From Trichococcus shcherbakoviae (GTDB lineage: Bacteria > Bacillota > Bacilli > Lactobacillales > Aerococcaceae), in contig NZ_OY762653.1 of NCBI RefSeq assembly GCF_963666195.1, positions 1,612,001-1,676,000 on the forward strand: 64,000 nucleotides of DNA, in the 5' to 3' direction. Shown here piece by piece: positions 1 through 9,020 of the stretch. The position numbers and the translations under genes were made by a program. Within the stretch, counting starts at the first letter, position 1; the number at the start of each line of letters is the position of its first letter. A model generated the notes under the pieces. It worked only from the letters and a program-made list of their open reading frames with translations. It did no database searches and was not told the DNA's origin.

Positions 1-461
1 TCGCCCACATAGCCGATGTCGATTTTTTCGCCGTTCTTTTCCAGATATTTTTTGCGCGCTTGGATCAGATTGCCGTCTTTACCTGACAAGCCGATGCCTT
101 TGCCGCCGAGCTGGTTCAGGGTGCCGACGATATCCTTGTTGACTTTGCCCGCCAACACCATTTCGACGATTTCCATCGTCTCTTTGTCCGTCACGCGCAG
201 CCCCTGCTCGAAGTGGCTCTCGACCTTCAGTTTTTTCAGCATATCGTTGATGGCCGGTCCGCCGCCATGGACAAGGATAGGGTGCATCCCCACCGATTTC
301 ATCAATAATAAATCCTGCATGACGGCTTTTTTCAGCTCTTCATTGATCATGGCATTGCCGCCGTATTTGATGACGATGATCTTATCGCGGAAACGGTTGA
401 CGTAAGGCAGTACTTCGACAAGCATTTCGGCTTTTTCACAATTGCTCTTATTCATCTTCAT
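1..461 (-). CDS. argB: Acetylglutamate kinase, 3' end cut by the window edge
   Basis: Phosphorylates N-acetylglutamate, the second step of cyclic arginine synthesis, in the cytoplasm. The reading frame starts at an ATG at 461 (MKMNKSNCEKAEML) and shows the kinase glycine motifs IVIKYGGNAM and LVHGGGPAIN, then VNKDIVGTLNQLGGKG and GLSGKDGN. A CAGGAG Shine-Dalgarno sits 9 bases upstream, which favours 461 over the second ATG at 455. It begins 5 bases after the argJ stop, so it is the third gene of an argC-argJ-argB operon. About 153 residues are inside the window; the C-terminal half lies beyond position 1. Identification is firm. Confidence 0.95.
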   Translation of the reverse strand, partial: MKMNKSNCEKAEMLVEVLPYVNRFRDKIIVIKYGGNAMINEELKKAVMQDLLLMKSVGMHPILVHGGGPAINDMLKKLKVESHFEQGLRVTDKETMEIVEMVLAGKVNKDIVGTLNQLGGKGIGLSGKDGNLIQARKKYLEKNGEKIDIGYVG

Positions 462-466
462 CCCGC

Positions 467-1693
467 TCAACTCCTGTAATCCGCATTTATTTTCACGTAG
501 TCGTAAGAGAAGTCGCATGTCCACGTGCTGGCGGCTTCTGTTCCCAGATGCAGGTCGATCAAAATATTGATTTCATCTGCTTCCAATATTTTTTTCGCAA
601 GTTCTTCATCGAAGACTACGCCCATCCCTGCTTCGCAAAGCTTGATTTCGCCGTTCTTGCTTGAGAACGCGATATCAATCACATCGGCATCGAAGTATTC
701 CGTGTCCGCATAACCGGCAGCCGTGATGACACGACCCCAGTTGGCATCCTCGCCGAACATCGCCGTCTTCACTAAACTTGATGTAGCAACCGATTTGCCG
801 ATCGAAACGGCATCAGCCATTGTCTTCGCGCCGGAAACCAGCACCTCGACAAATTTTGTCGCTCCTTCACCGTCCTTGACCAACAGCTGCGCCAATTGGG
901 AGCAGATGGATAGGACACCCGCTTCAACTTCGGCATAGCCTGCATCATCAGCCGAAACAATCAGCGGATTATCCAGTTTGCCGGTTGCAGCGACAAAGAC
1001 GGAATCGTTCGTGCTCGTGTCCCCATCGATGGTAGCGTGGTTGAAGGTCGCGTCAGCGGCTTTCAGTAACATCGCGTGTAAGGCTGTTTGACCGATTGCG
1101 ACATCAGTTGTGATGTAGCCCAGCATCGTGCCAAGGTTCGGATGGATCATCCCGGATCCCTTGACCATTCCGCCGATGGTAGCCGTCTTGCCGGCGACTT
1201 CAAAGGTGAAGCTGACTTCTTTCGGAACCGTATCAGTCGTCATGATTGCTTTGCTGGCTGCAGCACCGCCGAATTCGGAAACTTCCGGTGCGATTTCCTT
1301 GATCCCTTTTTTCATTGTCTCCATGTTCATGAACATCCCGATGACGCCTGTCGAAGACACCAACACTTCTTCCGGTTGGATGTTCAATTCTGCAGAAAGG
1401 AGCTTCACGGTCTCTTCCACATCGGCTTTGCCTTGTTTGCCTGTACAGGCATTCGCGTTGCCGCTGTTGATCAGGATCGCCTTGAAACGGTCATGTTGCT
1501 GCAGGGCTTGTTGATCGTACTGGACCGGAGCCGCTTTGACTTTATTTTTGGTGAAGACGCCCGCAACTGTTGCCCCATCCGGGAAATACAGCAGCGCCAT
1601 GTCCTTTTTGCGTTTCTTGAACCCAGCGTGAATCCCTGCGGCTTGCACACCTGCAGCGGCAGTCACACCGCTTTTATGTAATTTCTTTATCAT
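467..1693 (-). CDS. argJ: Bifunctional glutamate N-acetyltransferase / ornithine acetyltransferase
   Basis: ArgJ recycles the acetyl group from N-acetylornithine to glutamate. It is a self-cleaving Ntn-type enzyme; the cleavage and nucleophile threonine lies in the motif KGSGMIHPNLGTML, visible about mid-protein. About 408 residues, normal for the family, ending NADYRS. Start choice: the reading frame reaches an ATG at 1702, but AGGAGG ends only 2 bases before that codon. The in-frame ATG at 1693 (MIKKLHKSG) has an 11-base spacing and is preferred. Lies between argC and argB in one leftward operon. Whether it is bifunctional depends on argA elsewhere, which cannot be seen. Confidence 0.93.
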   Translation of the reverse strand: MIKKLHKSGVTAAAGVQAAGIHAGFKKRKKDMALLYFPDGATVAGVFTKNKVKAAPVQYDQQALQQHDRFKAILINSGNANACTGKQGKADVEETVKLLSAELNIQPEEVLVSSTGVIGMFMNMETMKKGIKEIAPEVSEFGGAAASKAIMTTDTVPKEVSFTFEVAGKTATIGGMVKGSGMIHPNLGTMLGYITTDVAIGQTALHAMLLKAADATFNHATIDGDTSTNDSVFVAATGKLDNPLIVSADDAGYAEVEAGVLSICSQLAQLLVKDGEGATKFVEVLVSGAKTMADAVSIGKSVATSSLVKTAMFGEDANWGRVITAAGYADTEYFDADVIDIAFSSKNGEIKLCEAGMGVVFDEELAKKILEADEINILIDLHLGTEAASTWTCDFSYDYVKINADYRS

Positions 1694-1724
1694 TTCGTCC
1701 ATTTCCTCCTTCAGTCTTCCGTTA

Positions 1725-2765
1725 TTACGGGAAAAGCCCTATCATCTGTAATCCTGTCGTTTCGGCAAGTCCGAACATCAGGTTCATGTTTTGCACGGCT
1801 TGGCCGGCAGCACCCTTCATCAAGTTGTCGATGACAGATACGATGATGACCCGGCCTGTGCGTTCGTCGTAGGTGACACCCAATTGGCAGTTATTTGTGC
1901 CTTTTACCGATTTCGTCATCGGCCACATGCCCGCAGGCAGAACCTGCACAAACGGTTCGTCGGCGTAAGCTTCCTCAAAAAGAGCGTGGATTTCTTCTGC
2001 CGTATGTCCCCCGGTGACCGTCGCATAGATGGTGCTGAGTATGCCTCGGCTCATCGGCACCAGATGCGGCGTGAATTGGATCATCGTGTCCGTGCCGGCC
2101 ATCTGCGTCAACAGCTGCTCGATTTCCGGTGTGTGGCGGTGATGCGCTACCCCGTAGGCTTTAAAGCTGCTTTCCACCTCAGTGAAGAGGTTCGCTACGT
2201 TGCCGGCGCGGCCCGCTCCGGATGTGCCGGATTTGGAATCGCAGACGATGCTGTTCGGCACGACCCAACCTTTTTTCATTAATGGCATCAAGCCCAATAG
2301 AATGCTTGTCACGAAGCAACCCGGGTTCGCGATGACTGTTGCATCCTTGATCGCCTCGCGGTCCCATTCGGGCAGACCGTAGACGGCTTCTTCCAAAAGT
2401 TCCGGCTCGGTGTGCGCAACTTTGTACCATTCTTCATAGACCACCGCATCCTTCAATCGGAAATCGGCTCCCAGATCGATGACTTTTTTACCTTTTTCTT
2501 TAGCTTTCTTGGCTATCGGCAACGCGTGTCCATGCGGCAAAGCCACAAAAATAATATCGCTGTCCGTCGTCACTTGTTCCAGATCCAATTCTTCACACGT
2601 GTGATCGACATTGCCCAACAGGTGCGGAAAAAGATGCTGGATCTTTTGACCCGCGTACGTGCGGGAGGTCAGATGATCCAGAACCACATCCTCGCGCAAT
2701 CCCAATAATCGGACTAATTCTACCCCCGTGTAACCTGTTGCTCCAATGATACTGACATGAATCAT
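1725..2765 (-). CDS. argC: N-acetyl-gamma-glutamyl-phosphate reductase
   Basis: NADPH-dependent reduction of acetylglutamyl phosphate to the semialdehyde, the third arginine step. About 346 residues. The N-terminus MIHVSIIGATGYTG is the Rossmann nucleotide-binding loop, and the catalytic cysteine is in ANPGCFVTS. HHRHTPEIEQ and SVKGTNNCQLG are typical of the family. A longer frame to 2867 exists, but the ATG at 2765 has an AAGGGGG ribosome site about 10 bases upstream and gives the conserved N-terminus. First gene after the T-box leader; argJ follows 31 bases beyond the stop. Confidence 0.95.
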   Translation of the reverse strand: MIHVSIIGATGYTGVELVRLLGLREDVVLDHLTSRTYAGQKIQHLFPHLLGNVDHTCEELDLEQVTTDSDIIFVALPHGHALPIAKKAKEKGKKVIDLGADFRLKDAVVYEEWYKVAHTEPELLEEAVYGLPEWDREAIKDATVIANPGCFVTSILLGLMPLMKKGWVVPNSIVCDSKSGTSGAGRAGNVANLFTEVESSFKAYGVAHHRHTPEIEQLLTQMAGTDTMIQFTPHLVPMSRGILSTIYATVTGGHTAEEIHALFEEAYADEPFVQVLPAGMWPMTKSVKGTNNCQLGVTYDERTGRVIIVSVIDNLMKGAAGQAVQNMNLMFGLAETTGLQMIGLFP

Positions 2766-2837
2766 ACTTCCCATCCCCCTTTTTAAATTTGTTGCAAAAG
2801 CAGGCCAAGCCCGTTTTGCAAAGTCTTGCAGATATAC

Positions 2838-3095
2838 AAAAAAACTTCCGTGCCTATACCAAATCAAATAGATTCAGTATAGGGACGAAAGTTCGTGGTG
2901 CCACCCTTATTCTCCAGCATGCGCGCACGCCGGACTCAAGTATTGCTACTTTTGCGATAACGGGGCAACCGGATTAAACTTTATGGTTCACATTCAGCTT
3001 ATCAACTCAAAGTTCCTGTTCATCCATCGCGGTTGACCTTGCTTTCACCCTCCAAGGTTCGCTTCACTGTGCAAATGGACTACTCTTCTTGTCAA
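2838..3095 (-). promoter_or_regulatory. T-box riboswitch leader upstream of argC
   Basis: Read on the minus strand, positions 2907-2894 hold the T-box core AGGGTGGCACCACG that pairs with the uncharged tRNA acceptor end. It overlaps a terminator (2893-2838): ACTTTCGTCCCTATAC pairs with GTATAGGCACGGAAGT, followed by seven U residues. Upstream, 3090-2990, is the stem I region with GAAGAGTAGT-like and GGTGAAAGC-like elements. Uncharged tRNA should stabilise the antiterminator and let argCJB be transcribed. An arginine specificity is expected from the genes. A possible AGG specifier lies at 3017-3015, but I could not fold stem I with certainty. Confidence 0.88.
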
Positions 3096-3164
3096 AGTTT
3101 TTATTTGTTTTAGATGTTGTTTGACATTTGCATTAAATTTATCATCTGTTTTTCACTTTGTCAA

Positions 3165-4178
3165 TCAAACTTTTGGAATAAATAAATTTCCTAAGGTCGC
3201 AGCCATGATTGCCTTGATGGAATGCATGCGATTTTCGGCTTGTTCAAACTGAAGACCATGCTTGCTGCGGAAGGCCGCGTCGGTCACTTCCATCTCGCGC
3301 ATGCCGAATGTTTCCGCGATTTCCTGGCCATATTGCGTTTTTGTATCGTGGAAAGCCGGCAGGCAGTGCAACATGATCACATCATCATTGCCAGTCTTCT
3401 CAATCATCTCCATATTGATCTGATAAGGTGTCAACAATTCAATACGCTCCGCAAATTTATCTTCTTCACCCATCGATACCCATACATCGGTGTAAAGCAC
3501 ATCTGCCGCTTTCACGCCTTGGGCTACATCGGCCGTGATTTCGATTTTGCTGCCGCTCTTTTCAGCGAATTTCTGCGCCATCTCAACCAATTCATCGGTC
3601 GGGAACAACGATTCCGGCGCGCAGATCGTGACGTTGACACCCAGGATAGCGCCGGTAACCAACAAGCTGTTGGCGACATTATTGCGTCCATCCCCGACAT
3701 AAACCAACTTAAGTCCGGCCAACTTGCCGAAATGCTCTTTGACCGTCAGGAAATCGGCGATCATTTGGGTCGGATGCCAGTCATCGGTCAAGCCGTTCCA
3801 CACCGGTACACCGGCATATTTCGCCAAATCTTCGACGGTTTTTTGGCTGAAGCCGCGGAATTCGATGCCGTCGAACATGCTGCCGAGCACTTTAGCGGTA
3901 TCTTCAACGGATTCCTTTTTGCCCAATTGGATATCATTTTTCCCGAGATATTCAGGATGCGCCCCAAGATCGATGGCAGCCACTGTAAAAGCGGCTCTGG
4001 TGCGAGTGGATGCTTTTTCGAATAATAGGCAGATGTTCTTGCCTTCAAGATAACGGTGCGGGATATTTCGTTTCTTCAGATCCTTCAGATGTGCCGAAAA
4101 ATCAATCAGATACTCCAATTCTTCCCGAGTGAAATCTTTTTCCGCCAATAAGCTTCTTCCTTGAAATACTTGTTCCAA
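3165..4178 (-). CDS. argF: Ornithine carbamoyltransferase
   Basis: Makes citrulline from ornithine and carbamoyl phosphate. About 337 residues. The carbamoyl-phosphate loop STRTR is at about residues 57-61; the ornithine-side motifs [11 protein letters not shown] and [13 protein letters not shown] are also present. Start choice: an ATG at 4232 is in frame, but the TTG at 4178 has AAAAGGGGA about 8-10 bases upstream and gives [16 protein letters not shown], the usual N-terminus of the family. Transcribed leftwards just upstream of the argC leader, but not covered by that T-box. It could serve biosynthesis or the deiminase pathway; the neighbours favour biosynthesis. Confidence 0.93.
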   Translation of the reverse strand: MEQVFQGRSLLAEKDFTREELEYLIDFSAHLKDLKKRNIPHRYLEGKNICLLFEKASTRTRAAFTVAAIDLGAHPEYLGKNDIQLGKKESVEDTAKVLGSMFDGIEFRGFSQKTVEDLAKYAGVPVWNGLTDDWHPTQMIADFLTVKEHFGKLAGLKLVYVGDGRNNVANSLLVTGAILGVNVTICAPESLFPTDELVEMAQKFAEKSGSKIEITADVAQGVKAADVLYTDVWVSMGEEDKFAERIELLTPYQINMEMIEKTGNDDVIMLHCLPAFHDTKTQYGQEIAETFGMREMEVTDAAFRSKHGLQFEQAENRMHSIKAIMAATLGNLFIPKV

Positions 4179-4405
4179 ATTCTGCCATCCCCTTTTAATT
4201 ATATTCTCACTCTCGTTCTTATGAACAATCATTTCCGAGTCATGATGCGACTATTATTGGACTCATTTTATACCCAATTCTAATCAATTACAAACTTTAT
4301 TTTAATTATATGTATAGAATAAGGCCCGATTCATCGAGCGAAAGACTGGCCCTTGGCGCTGCCCGAACCAGTCTGTTGGTGAACATTTGTTTGCGAAATT
4401 TTAAT
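4179..4405. other. argF / rib divergent intergenic region
   Basis: AT-rich spacer with no reading frame worth calling. It contains a 7-bp hairpin (AGACTGG at about 4345 pairing with CCAGTCT at about 4368) and a weak minus-strand promoter candidate (TATAAA around 4270) for argF. I looked for arginine-repressor boxes and found nothing convincing. Confidence 0.5.
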
Positions 4406-4434
4406 TTGACAATAGTACTGATTGGGATTATCCT
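4406..4434 (+). promoter_or_regulatory. Promoter of the riboflavin operon
   Basis: Consensus -35 TTGACA at 4406-4411 and -10 TATCCT at 4429-4434 with a 17-base spacer. It ends about 20 bases before the FMN aptamer, as expected for the start of a riboswitch transcript. Confidence 0.85.
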
Positions 4435-4454
4435 AGAGACAACTTAATTGAATA

Positions 4455-4564
4455 GTCTTCAGGGACGGGTGAAAATCCCTACCGGTGGTAAAGCCCACGA
4501 GCCTTTAAAGCAGATTCGGTTAAATTCCGAAGCCGACAGTCAGAGTCTGGATGAAAGAAGACAA
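4455..4564 (+). ncRNA. FMN riboswitch (RFN element)
   Basis: All conserved RFN blocks are visible in order: GTCTTCAGGGACGGGTGAAA, TCCCTACCGGTGGTAAAGCC, GCCGACAGTCAGAGTCTGGATG, and the closing AGAAGAC that pairs with GTCTTC to form P1. It precedes ribD and two terminators, so bound FMN should stop transcription before the operon. The class is certain; the switching mechanism is inferred from the terminators. Confidence 0.96.
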
Positions 4565-4647
4565 GAACCATTTATCGAATGGCACGCTACGTTTATTTGT
4601 CATACAAAAAACGTTTTCGCGCCATCCGTTCATGAATCGGAACGTCA

Positions 4648-4682
4648 ATCCCTGGGTGTAGTCTATGCCCAGGGATTTTTGG
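4648..4682 (+). terminator. First terminator of the FMN riboswitch leader
   Basis: ATCCCTGGG (4648-4656) pairs with CCCAGGGAT (4668-4676) and is followed by a T run. This is the likely FMN-responsive expression platform. Confidence 0.85.
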
Positions 4683-4708
4683 CTTTATTTAGCTGGCCTT
4701 CCTTTGTC

Positions 4709-4746
4709 GAGCCCTGAAGCAGAAACTGTTCAGGGCTCTTTATTTT
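4709..4746 (+). terminator. Second terminator in the rib leader
   Basis: Ten-base perfect stem GAGCCCTGAA / TTCAGGGCTC (4709-4738), then TTTATTTT. It lies between the first terminator and ribD, so the leader carries two intrinsic stops in tandem. Confidence 0.8.
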
Positions 4747-4767
4747 GGAAAAGGGAGGCACACAAAG

Positions 4768-5871
4768 ATGCAAGATAAGGATACACACTTTATGCAAATG
4801 GCTCTGGAACTGGCGGAGAAAGGCCGCGGGGCCGTCGCGCCAAATCCGATGGTCGGCGCCATCATCGTCAAGGACGGACGCATCATCGGATCCGGCTACC
4901 ACGAAAAATTCGGGGAAGGCCATGCTGAAGTGAACGCGTTCCGCTCGGCAACAGAAGATGTGGCCGGCGCGACCATCTACGTGACCTTGGAACCCTGCTC
5001 CCATTACGGCAAAACACCGCCCTGCTCCGACAAGATCATCGAAAAGAAAATCGGGCGGGTCGTCATCGCGGCTTTGGATCCCAATCCGTTGGTTTCCGGG
5101 CGCGGCGTCAAGAAACTGCAGGCTGCCGGCATTGAAGTGGTGACAGGCGTCCTGGCCGAAGAAAGCATCCGTTTGAATGAAATATTCATGAAATACATCG
5201 TCAAAAAAGAGCCTTTCGTCATCATGAAAGCAGCGATGTCCCTGGACGGAAAGATCGCGACCCGGACCGGAGAATCGCAATGGATCACCGGACCTGCCGC
5301 TAGGGAACGCGTGCATCAACTGCGCAACGCCCTCACCGGCATCATGGTCGGCGTCCAGACCGTCATCATGGACGATCCGCAGCTGACCTCCCGCATTCCG
5401 GGAGGAAAAAATCCGGTGCGGATCATCGTCGACAGCACCTTGCGCATCCCGCTGGAAGCAAAAGTGCTCCAAAACCAGGATGTGGCCAAGACTCTTATCG
5501 CAACGACAGAACGGGCAGACCGCAGCAAGGCAGCCCGGATCGAAGAATCCGGCATCGAGCTTTTGACCGTACCCGACAAAGACGGCCAGACCGACCTGAA
5601 GGCGCTGATGAGCGCCCTCGGGGAGCGCGGCATCGACAGCATCCTCCTGGAAGGCGGCGCGACTTTGAACTTTTCTGCCCTGCAGGCGGGCATCGTCGAC
5701 AAAGTGCAAGTCTACGTCGCTCCGAAATTGATCGGCGGGGAAACGGCAAAAACACCTGTCGGCGGAGATGGCATCGAGAAGCTGAGCCAAGCTTTTAGCG
5801 TGATCGAGTTGAAGGCCAGCACCGTCGGGGAAGACATCCTCTTGGAAGGCTACATTTCCAAGAACGAATAA
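4768..5871 (+). CDS. ribD: Bifunctional riboflavin deaminase-reductase
   Basis: Catalyses the second and third steps of riboflavin synthesis from GTP. The N-terminal deaminase domain (about residues 1-145) has the zinc site His52-Ala-Glu54 and Cys77/Cys86 in EPCSHYGKTPPC. The C-terminal half is the NADPH-dependent pyrimidine reductase (MSLDGKIATRTGES through SILLEGGATLNFSAL). 367 residues, the usual bifunctional length. The start has AGGGAGG upstream. First gene of the FMN-regulated operon ribD-ribE-ribBA-ribH. Confidence 0.97.
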   Translation: MQDKDTHFMQMALELAEKGRGAVAPNPMVGAIIVKDGRIIGSGYHEKFGEGHAEVNAFRSATEDVAGATIYVTLEPCSHYGKTPPCSDKIIEKKIGRVVIAALDPNPLVSGRGVKKLQAAGIEVVTGVLAEESIRLNEIFMKYIVKKEPFVIMKAAMSLDGKIATRTGESQWITGPAARERVHQLRNALTGIMVGVQTVIMDDPQLTSRIPGGKNPVRIIVDSTLRIPLEAKVLQNQDVAKTLIATTERADRSKAARIEESGIELLTVPDKDGQTDLKALMSALGERGIDSILLEGGATLNFSALQAGIVDKVQVYVAPKLIGGETAKTPVGGDGIEKLSQAFSVIELKASTVGEDILLEGYISKNE

Positions 5872-5894
5872 TAGAGGAAAGTGGGAGGAAATTC

Positions 5895-6548
5895 ATGTTT
5901 ACTGGAATCATCGAAGAAGTCGGCACCTTAAAAGGCATCCGCCATGGGCAAAAATCTTCCGTCGTCACTGTCGGCGGCAAAAAAGTGCTGATCGGGACAA
6001 AAATCGGCGACAGCATTTCCACCAACGGCGTCTGCCTGACGGTAACGAAGCTGCATAAGGATGCCTTCGATGCGGACGTCATGCCGGAAACACTGCAGCG
6101 CTCCAATCTAGGCGCCCTGCAGATGGGCGGCCGCGTCAATCTGGAACGGGCATTGCAGCTTGATACCCGCCTAGGCGGGCACATCGTCAGCGGCCACATC
6201 GACGGCACCGGATCGATCAAGGAATACCGCAAGGACGATAATGCCGTCTGGATCACCATATCAGCCGGCCCCGAACTGCTCCGCTACATCATCGAAAAAG
6301 GCTCGATCACCATCGACGGCGTCAGCCTGACTGTGGCGACGGTCGACAGCGGCTCGTTCCAGGTATCCATCATTCCCCATACCGGAGCGGAGACGATCCT
6401 GCTCGAGAAGAAGTTGGGCGACACGGTCAATCTGGAGTGCGACATCATCGGAAAATACGTGGAAAAACTGCTGGGCCTGAGCCCTAAAACACAAACAAAA
6501 CAAAGCAACCTATCTGAAGCTTTCTTGCAAGAGAACGGCTTTTTCTGA
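5895..6548 (+). CDS. ribE: Riboflavin synthase, alpha subunit
   Basis: Dismutates two 6,7-dimethyl-8-ribityllumazine molecules to riboflavin. 217 residues with the two tandem lumazine-binding barrels. [10 protein letters not shown] opens the first; [13 protein letters not shown] is the conserved block between them; SLTVATVD and [14 protein letters not shown] belong to the second. Starts 23 bases after ribD with a GTGGGAGG ribosome site. A short unconserved tail follows the second barrel. Confidence 0.96.
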   Translation: MFTGIIEEVGTLKGIRHGQKSSVVTVGGKKVLIGTKIGDSISTNGVCLTVTKLHKDAFDADVMPETLQRSNLGALQMGGRVNLERALQLDTRLGGHIVSGHIDGTGSIKEYRKDDNAVWITISAGPELLRYIIEKGSITIDGVSLTVATVDSGSFQVSIIPHTGAETILLEKKLGDTVNLECDIIGKYVEKLLGLSPKTQTKQSNLSEAFLQENGFF

Positions 6549-6571
6549 AAGAAATAAGGAGGGAAACATAC

Positions 6572-7768
6572 ATGTTCAACACATCTGAAGAAATAATCGC
6601 GGACATCAAAGCAGGCAAAATCATCGTGCTTGTCGATGATGAGGATCGCGAAAATGAAGGCGATCTGATTTGCGCAGCCGAATTCGCGACTCCGGAAAAC
6701 ATCAATTTCATGGCCATCTACGCGAAAGGCTTAATCTGTATGCCGATGGATCGGACACTCACCGAGAAACTGGTGCTGACTCCGATGGTGGACCGCAACA
6801 CCGATAATCATGGGACAGCCTTCACCGTCGCCATCGACCACGTTGAGACGACCACCGGCATCTCGGCCTTCGAACGCTCTTTGACCGTCATGAAGGCAGT
6901 AGAGGATAATGCCCAGCCCGAAGATTTCCGCCGACCCGGCCACATTTTCCCGCTGAAAGCAGTGGACAACGGCGTGCTCGCTCGCAACGGCCACACCGAA
7001 GCCACCGTCGACTTGGCGCGTTTGGCCGGGCTGAAGCCGGCAGGGCTCTGCTGCGAAATCATGGCCGATGACGGCACGATGATGCGCACAGACGAACTGA
7101 TCACTTTCGCCAAACAACATGACCTGAAGATCGGCACGATCGCCGACCTGATCGCCTACCGCAAGGAGAACGAACAGCTCTACAAGCGCGAAGGCAAAGC
7201 CAAACTACCCACCAAATACGGTGAGTTCGACATCTACACTTACGTGAGCAAGATCGACGCAGACGAACACCACGTCGCTTTGGTCATGGGCGATGTCACG
7301 ACGGAAGAACCCGTGCTGGTGCGCGTCCATTCCGAGTGCTTGACCGGCGATGTCTTCGGATCGAAACGCTGCGACTGCGGCCAGCAATTGGACGCGGCCA
7401 TGAAGCAGATCGCCGAGGCAGGCCGAGGGGTCTTGGTCTACTTGCGCCAGGAAGGACGCGGCATCGGGCTCGTCAACAAAATCCACGCTTATTCGCTGCA
7501 GGACCAAGGCTACGACACAGTTGAAGCCAATCTGATTCTGGGATTCCCAAGCGATCTGCGCGAATACTACATGGCTGACGAGATGCTGCAAGACTTGGGC
7601 GTCAAGGAAATCCGGCTTTTGACGAACAATCCGCTTAAGATAGAAGGATTGAAAAAGCACGGTGTGAAGATCACCGAAAGGCTTCCGATCCAGCTGGAGA
7701 TCTTCGATGAAACGCAGCGCTACATGGAAACAAAGAAACAAAAGATGGGGCATTATTTGGATTTATAA
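6572..7768 (+). CDS. ribBA: 3,4-dihydroxy-2-butanone-4-phosphate synthase / GTP cyclohydrolase II
   Basis: Supplies both precursors of lumazine. The N-terminal domain (about 1-200) carries the metal and substrate motif [11 protein letters not shown] and DNHGTAFTV. The C-terminal GTP cyclohydrolase II domain (about 205-398) carries zinc ligands in [20 protein letters not shown] and the [10 protein letters not shown] motif. 398 residues, full length. Ribosome site AAGGAGGGA. Sits between ribE and ribH in the standard Firmicutes order. Confidence 0.97.
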   Translation: MFNTSEEIIADIKAGKIIVLVDDEDRENEGDLICAAEFATPENINFMAIYAKGLICMPMDRTLTEKLVLTPMVDRNTDNHGTAFTVAIDHVETTTGISAFERSLTVMKAVEDNAQPEDFRRPGHIFPLKAVDNGVLARNGHTEATVDLARLAGLKPAGLCCEIMADDGTMMRTDELITFAKQHDLKIGTIADLIAYRKENEQLYKREGKAKLPTKYGEFDIYTYVSKIDADEHHVALVMGDVTTEEPVLVRVHSECLTGDVFGSKRCDCGQQLDAAMKQIAEAGRGVLVYLRQEGRGIGLVNKIHAYSLQDQGYDTVEANLILGFPSDLREYYMADEMLQDLGVKEIRLLTNNPLKIEGLKKHGVKITERLPIQLEIFDETQRYMETKKQKMGHYLDL

Positions 7769-7795
7769 AAAAACAACCAAACAGGAGGAAAAAAA

Positions 7796-8257
7796 ATGAA
7801 CATCATCGAAGGACAATTAATTGCACAGGATTTAAAAATCGCTATCGTGGTGGCAAGATTCAACGAATTCATCGGCTCGAAATTGGTGGGCGGTGCCTTG
7901 GACGGCTTGAAGCGCCATGGCGTGGCTGAAGATGCCATCGACTTGGCATGGGTGCCGGGCGCATACGAGATCCCATTGGTAGCACAAAAAATGGCGGCTT
8001 CCGGAAAATACGATGCTGTCATCACTTTGGGCGCCGTCATCAAAGGTGCGACAGCGCATTTCGATTACGTCTGTTCCGAGGTATCCAAAGGCGTAGCAAC
8101 CGCCTCCATGAGTACGGGCGTTCCAGTCATCTTCGGCGTCCTGACGACCGACACGATCGAACAAGCCATTGAGCGCGCCGGCACGAAAGCGGGCAACAAA
8201 GGCTACGATTGTGCCGTATCCGCCATCGAAATGGCCAACCTGCTTAAGAATTTATAA
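7796..8257 (+). CDS. ribH: 6,7-dimethyl-8-ribityllumazine synthase
   Basis: Condenses the dihydroxybutanone phosphate from RibBA with the pyrimidine made by RibD. 153 residues. [13 protein letters not shown], the phosphate-binding [14 protein letters not shown] (which includes the catalytic histidine) and the C-terminal [14 protein letters not shown] are all in place. Forms shell-like oligomers in relatives. AGGAGG lies 8 bases before the start. Confidence 0.97.
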   Translation: MNIIEGQLIAQDLKIAIVVARFNEFIGSKLVGGALDGLKRHGVAEDAIDLAWVPGAYEIPLVAQKMAASGKYDAVITLGAVIKGATAHFDYVCSEVSKGVATASMSTGVPVIFGVLTTDTIEQAIERAGTKAGNKGYDCAVSAIEMANLLKNL

Positions 8258-8263
8258 AAGTTT

Positions 8264-8929
8264 ATGGAAAAACTAATGTTCAAAGGAGTCCGCACCATCA
8301 TCCTTGACTACGACGGCACCCTCCATGACAGCACCAAGAATTACATCCACGCTTTCAAACAAGCCTATGCTTACCTCGTTGAAGCCGGCCACGCCGCATC
8401 AAGAGATTGGGCGGATGCTGAAATCACGAAGTGGCTGGGCTACAGCAGCAAAGCCATGTGGGAAAATTTCATGCCTGACCTAGAAGAAGAAATCCGATCG
8501 AAGGCCTCAAAAATGATCGGGCAGATCCTGCTGGAAAAAGCCCAAACCGGGCAGGCTGTTCTTTACGAGGGCGCTCTGGAAACTTTGCAGGCATTGAAGA
8601 AGAAAGGCTACCGCTTGGTCTTCTTGAGCAACTGCAGCCGGGCCTACATGGAAGCGCACCGGGAAAGCTTCGGGTTGGACCGATACTTCGACGGCATGTA
8701 CTGCACCGAAGATTTCAGCTTCATCCCCAAATATGAAATCTTCGAATCGATCCAATCGGTTTTCCCTGGCGGCTACCTGATCGTGGGCGACCGTTTCCAG
8801 GACATCGAGGTCGCCGAACATCATCCCGTCAGCACAGTGGGCTGCCGCTACGGCTTCGGTTTTCCCGGAGAACTGGACTCGGCGGATGCACAGATAGACG
8901 ATATCCGCGAATTGAACGACTTGCTGTAA
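8264..8929 (+). CDS. HAD-superfamily phosphatase, last gene of the rib operon
   Basis: Haloacid-dehalogenase fold: motif I DYDGT (nucleophile Asp15, acid Asp17), motif II FLSNCS, motif III lysine in IPKYEIF, motif IV VGDRFQDIEVA; an alpha-helical cap lies between motifs I and II. 221 residues. The start is 6 bases after the ribH stop with no clear Shine-Dalgarno, which suggests translational coupling, and the operon terminator follows directly. Riboflavin synthesis needs a phosphatase acting between RibD and RibH, done in other bacteria by HAD enzymes. Position makes that role plausible, but it is inference; phosphoglycolate-type activity is the alternative. Confidence 0.85.
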   Translation: MEKLMFKGVRTIILDYDGTLHDSTKNYIHAFKQAYAYLVEAGHAASRDWADAEITKWLGYSSKAMWENFMPDLEEEIRSKASKMIGQILLEKAQTGQAVLYEGALETLQALKKKGYRLVFLSNCSRAYMEAHRESFGLDRYFDGMYCTEDFSFIPKYEIFESIQSVFPGGYLIVGDRFQDIEVAEHHPVSTVGCRYGFGFPGELDSADAQIDDIRELNDLL

Positions 8930-8933
8930 CAAT

Positions 8934-8968
8934 AGAAAGAGGCTGGGATTTTGTCCCAGCCTCTTTCT
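8934..8968 (+). terminator. Terminator of the rib operon
   Basis: Perfect 15-base stem (AGAAAGAGGCTGGGA / TCCCAGCCTCTTTCT) just after the HAD gene. Its T-rich and A-rich flanks could also stop the convergent amidotransferase gene. Confidence 0.9.
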
Positions 8969-9020
8969 GCGCTTCCGGATATTAGATACATAAACGTGGA
9001 ACAACCGACGAATCACTCTT

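Noticed and set aside
4179-4405. Possible arginine-repressor boxes upstream of argF
   Set aside because: Only AT-rich partial matches; not distinguishable from background.
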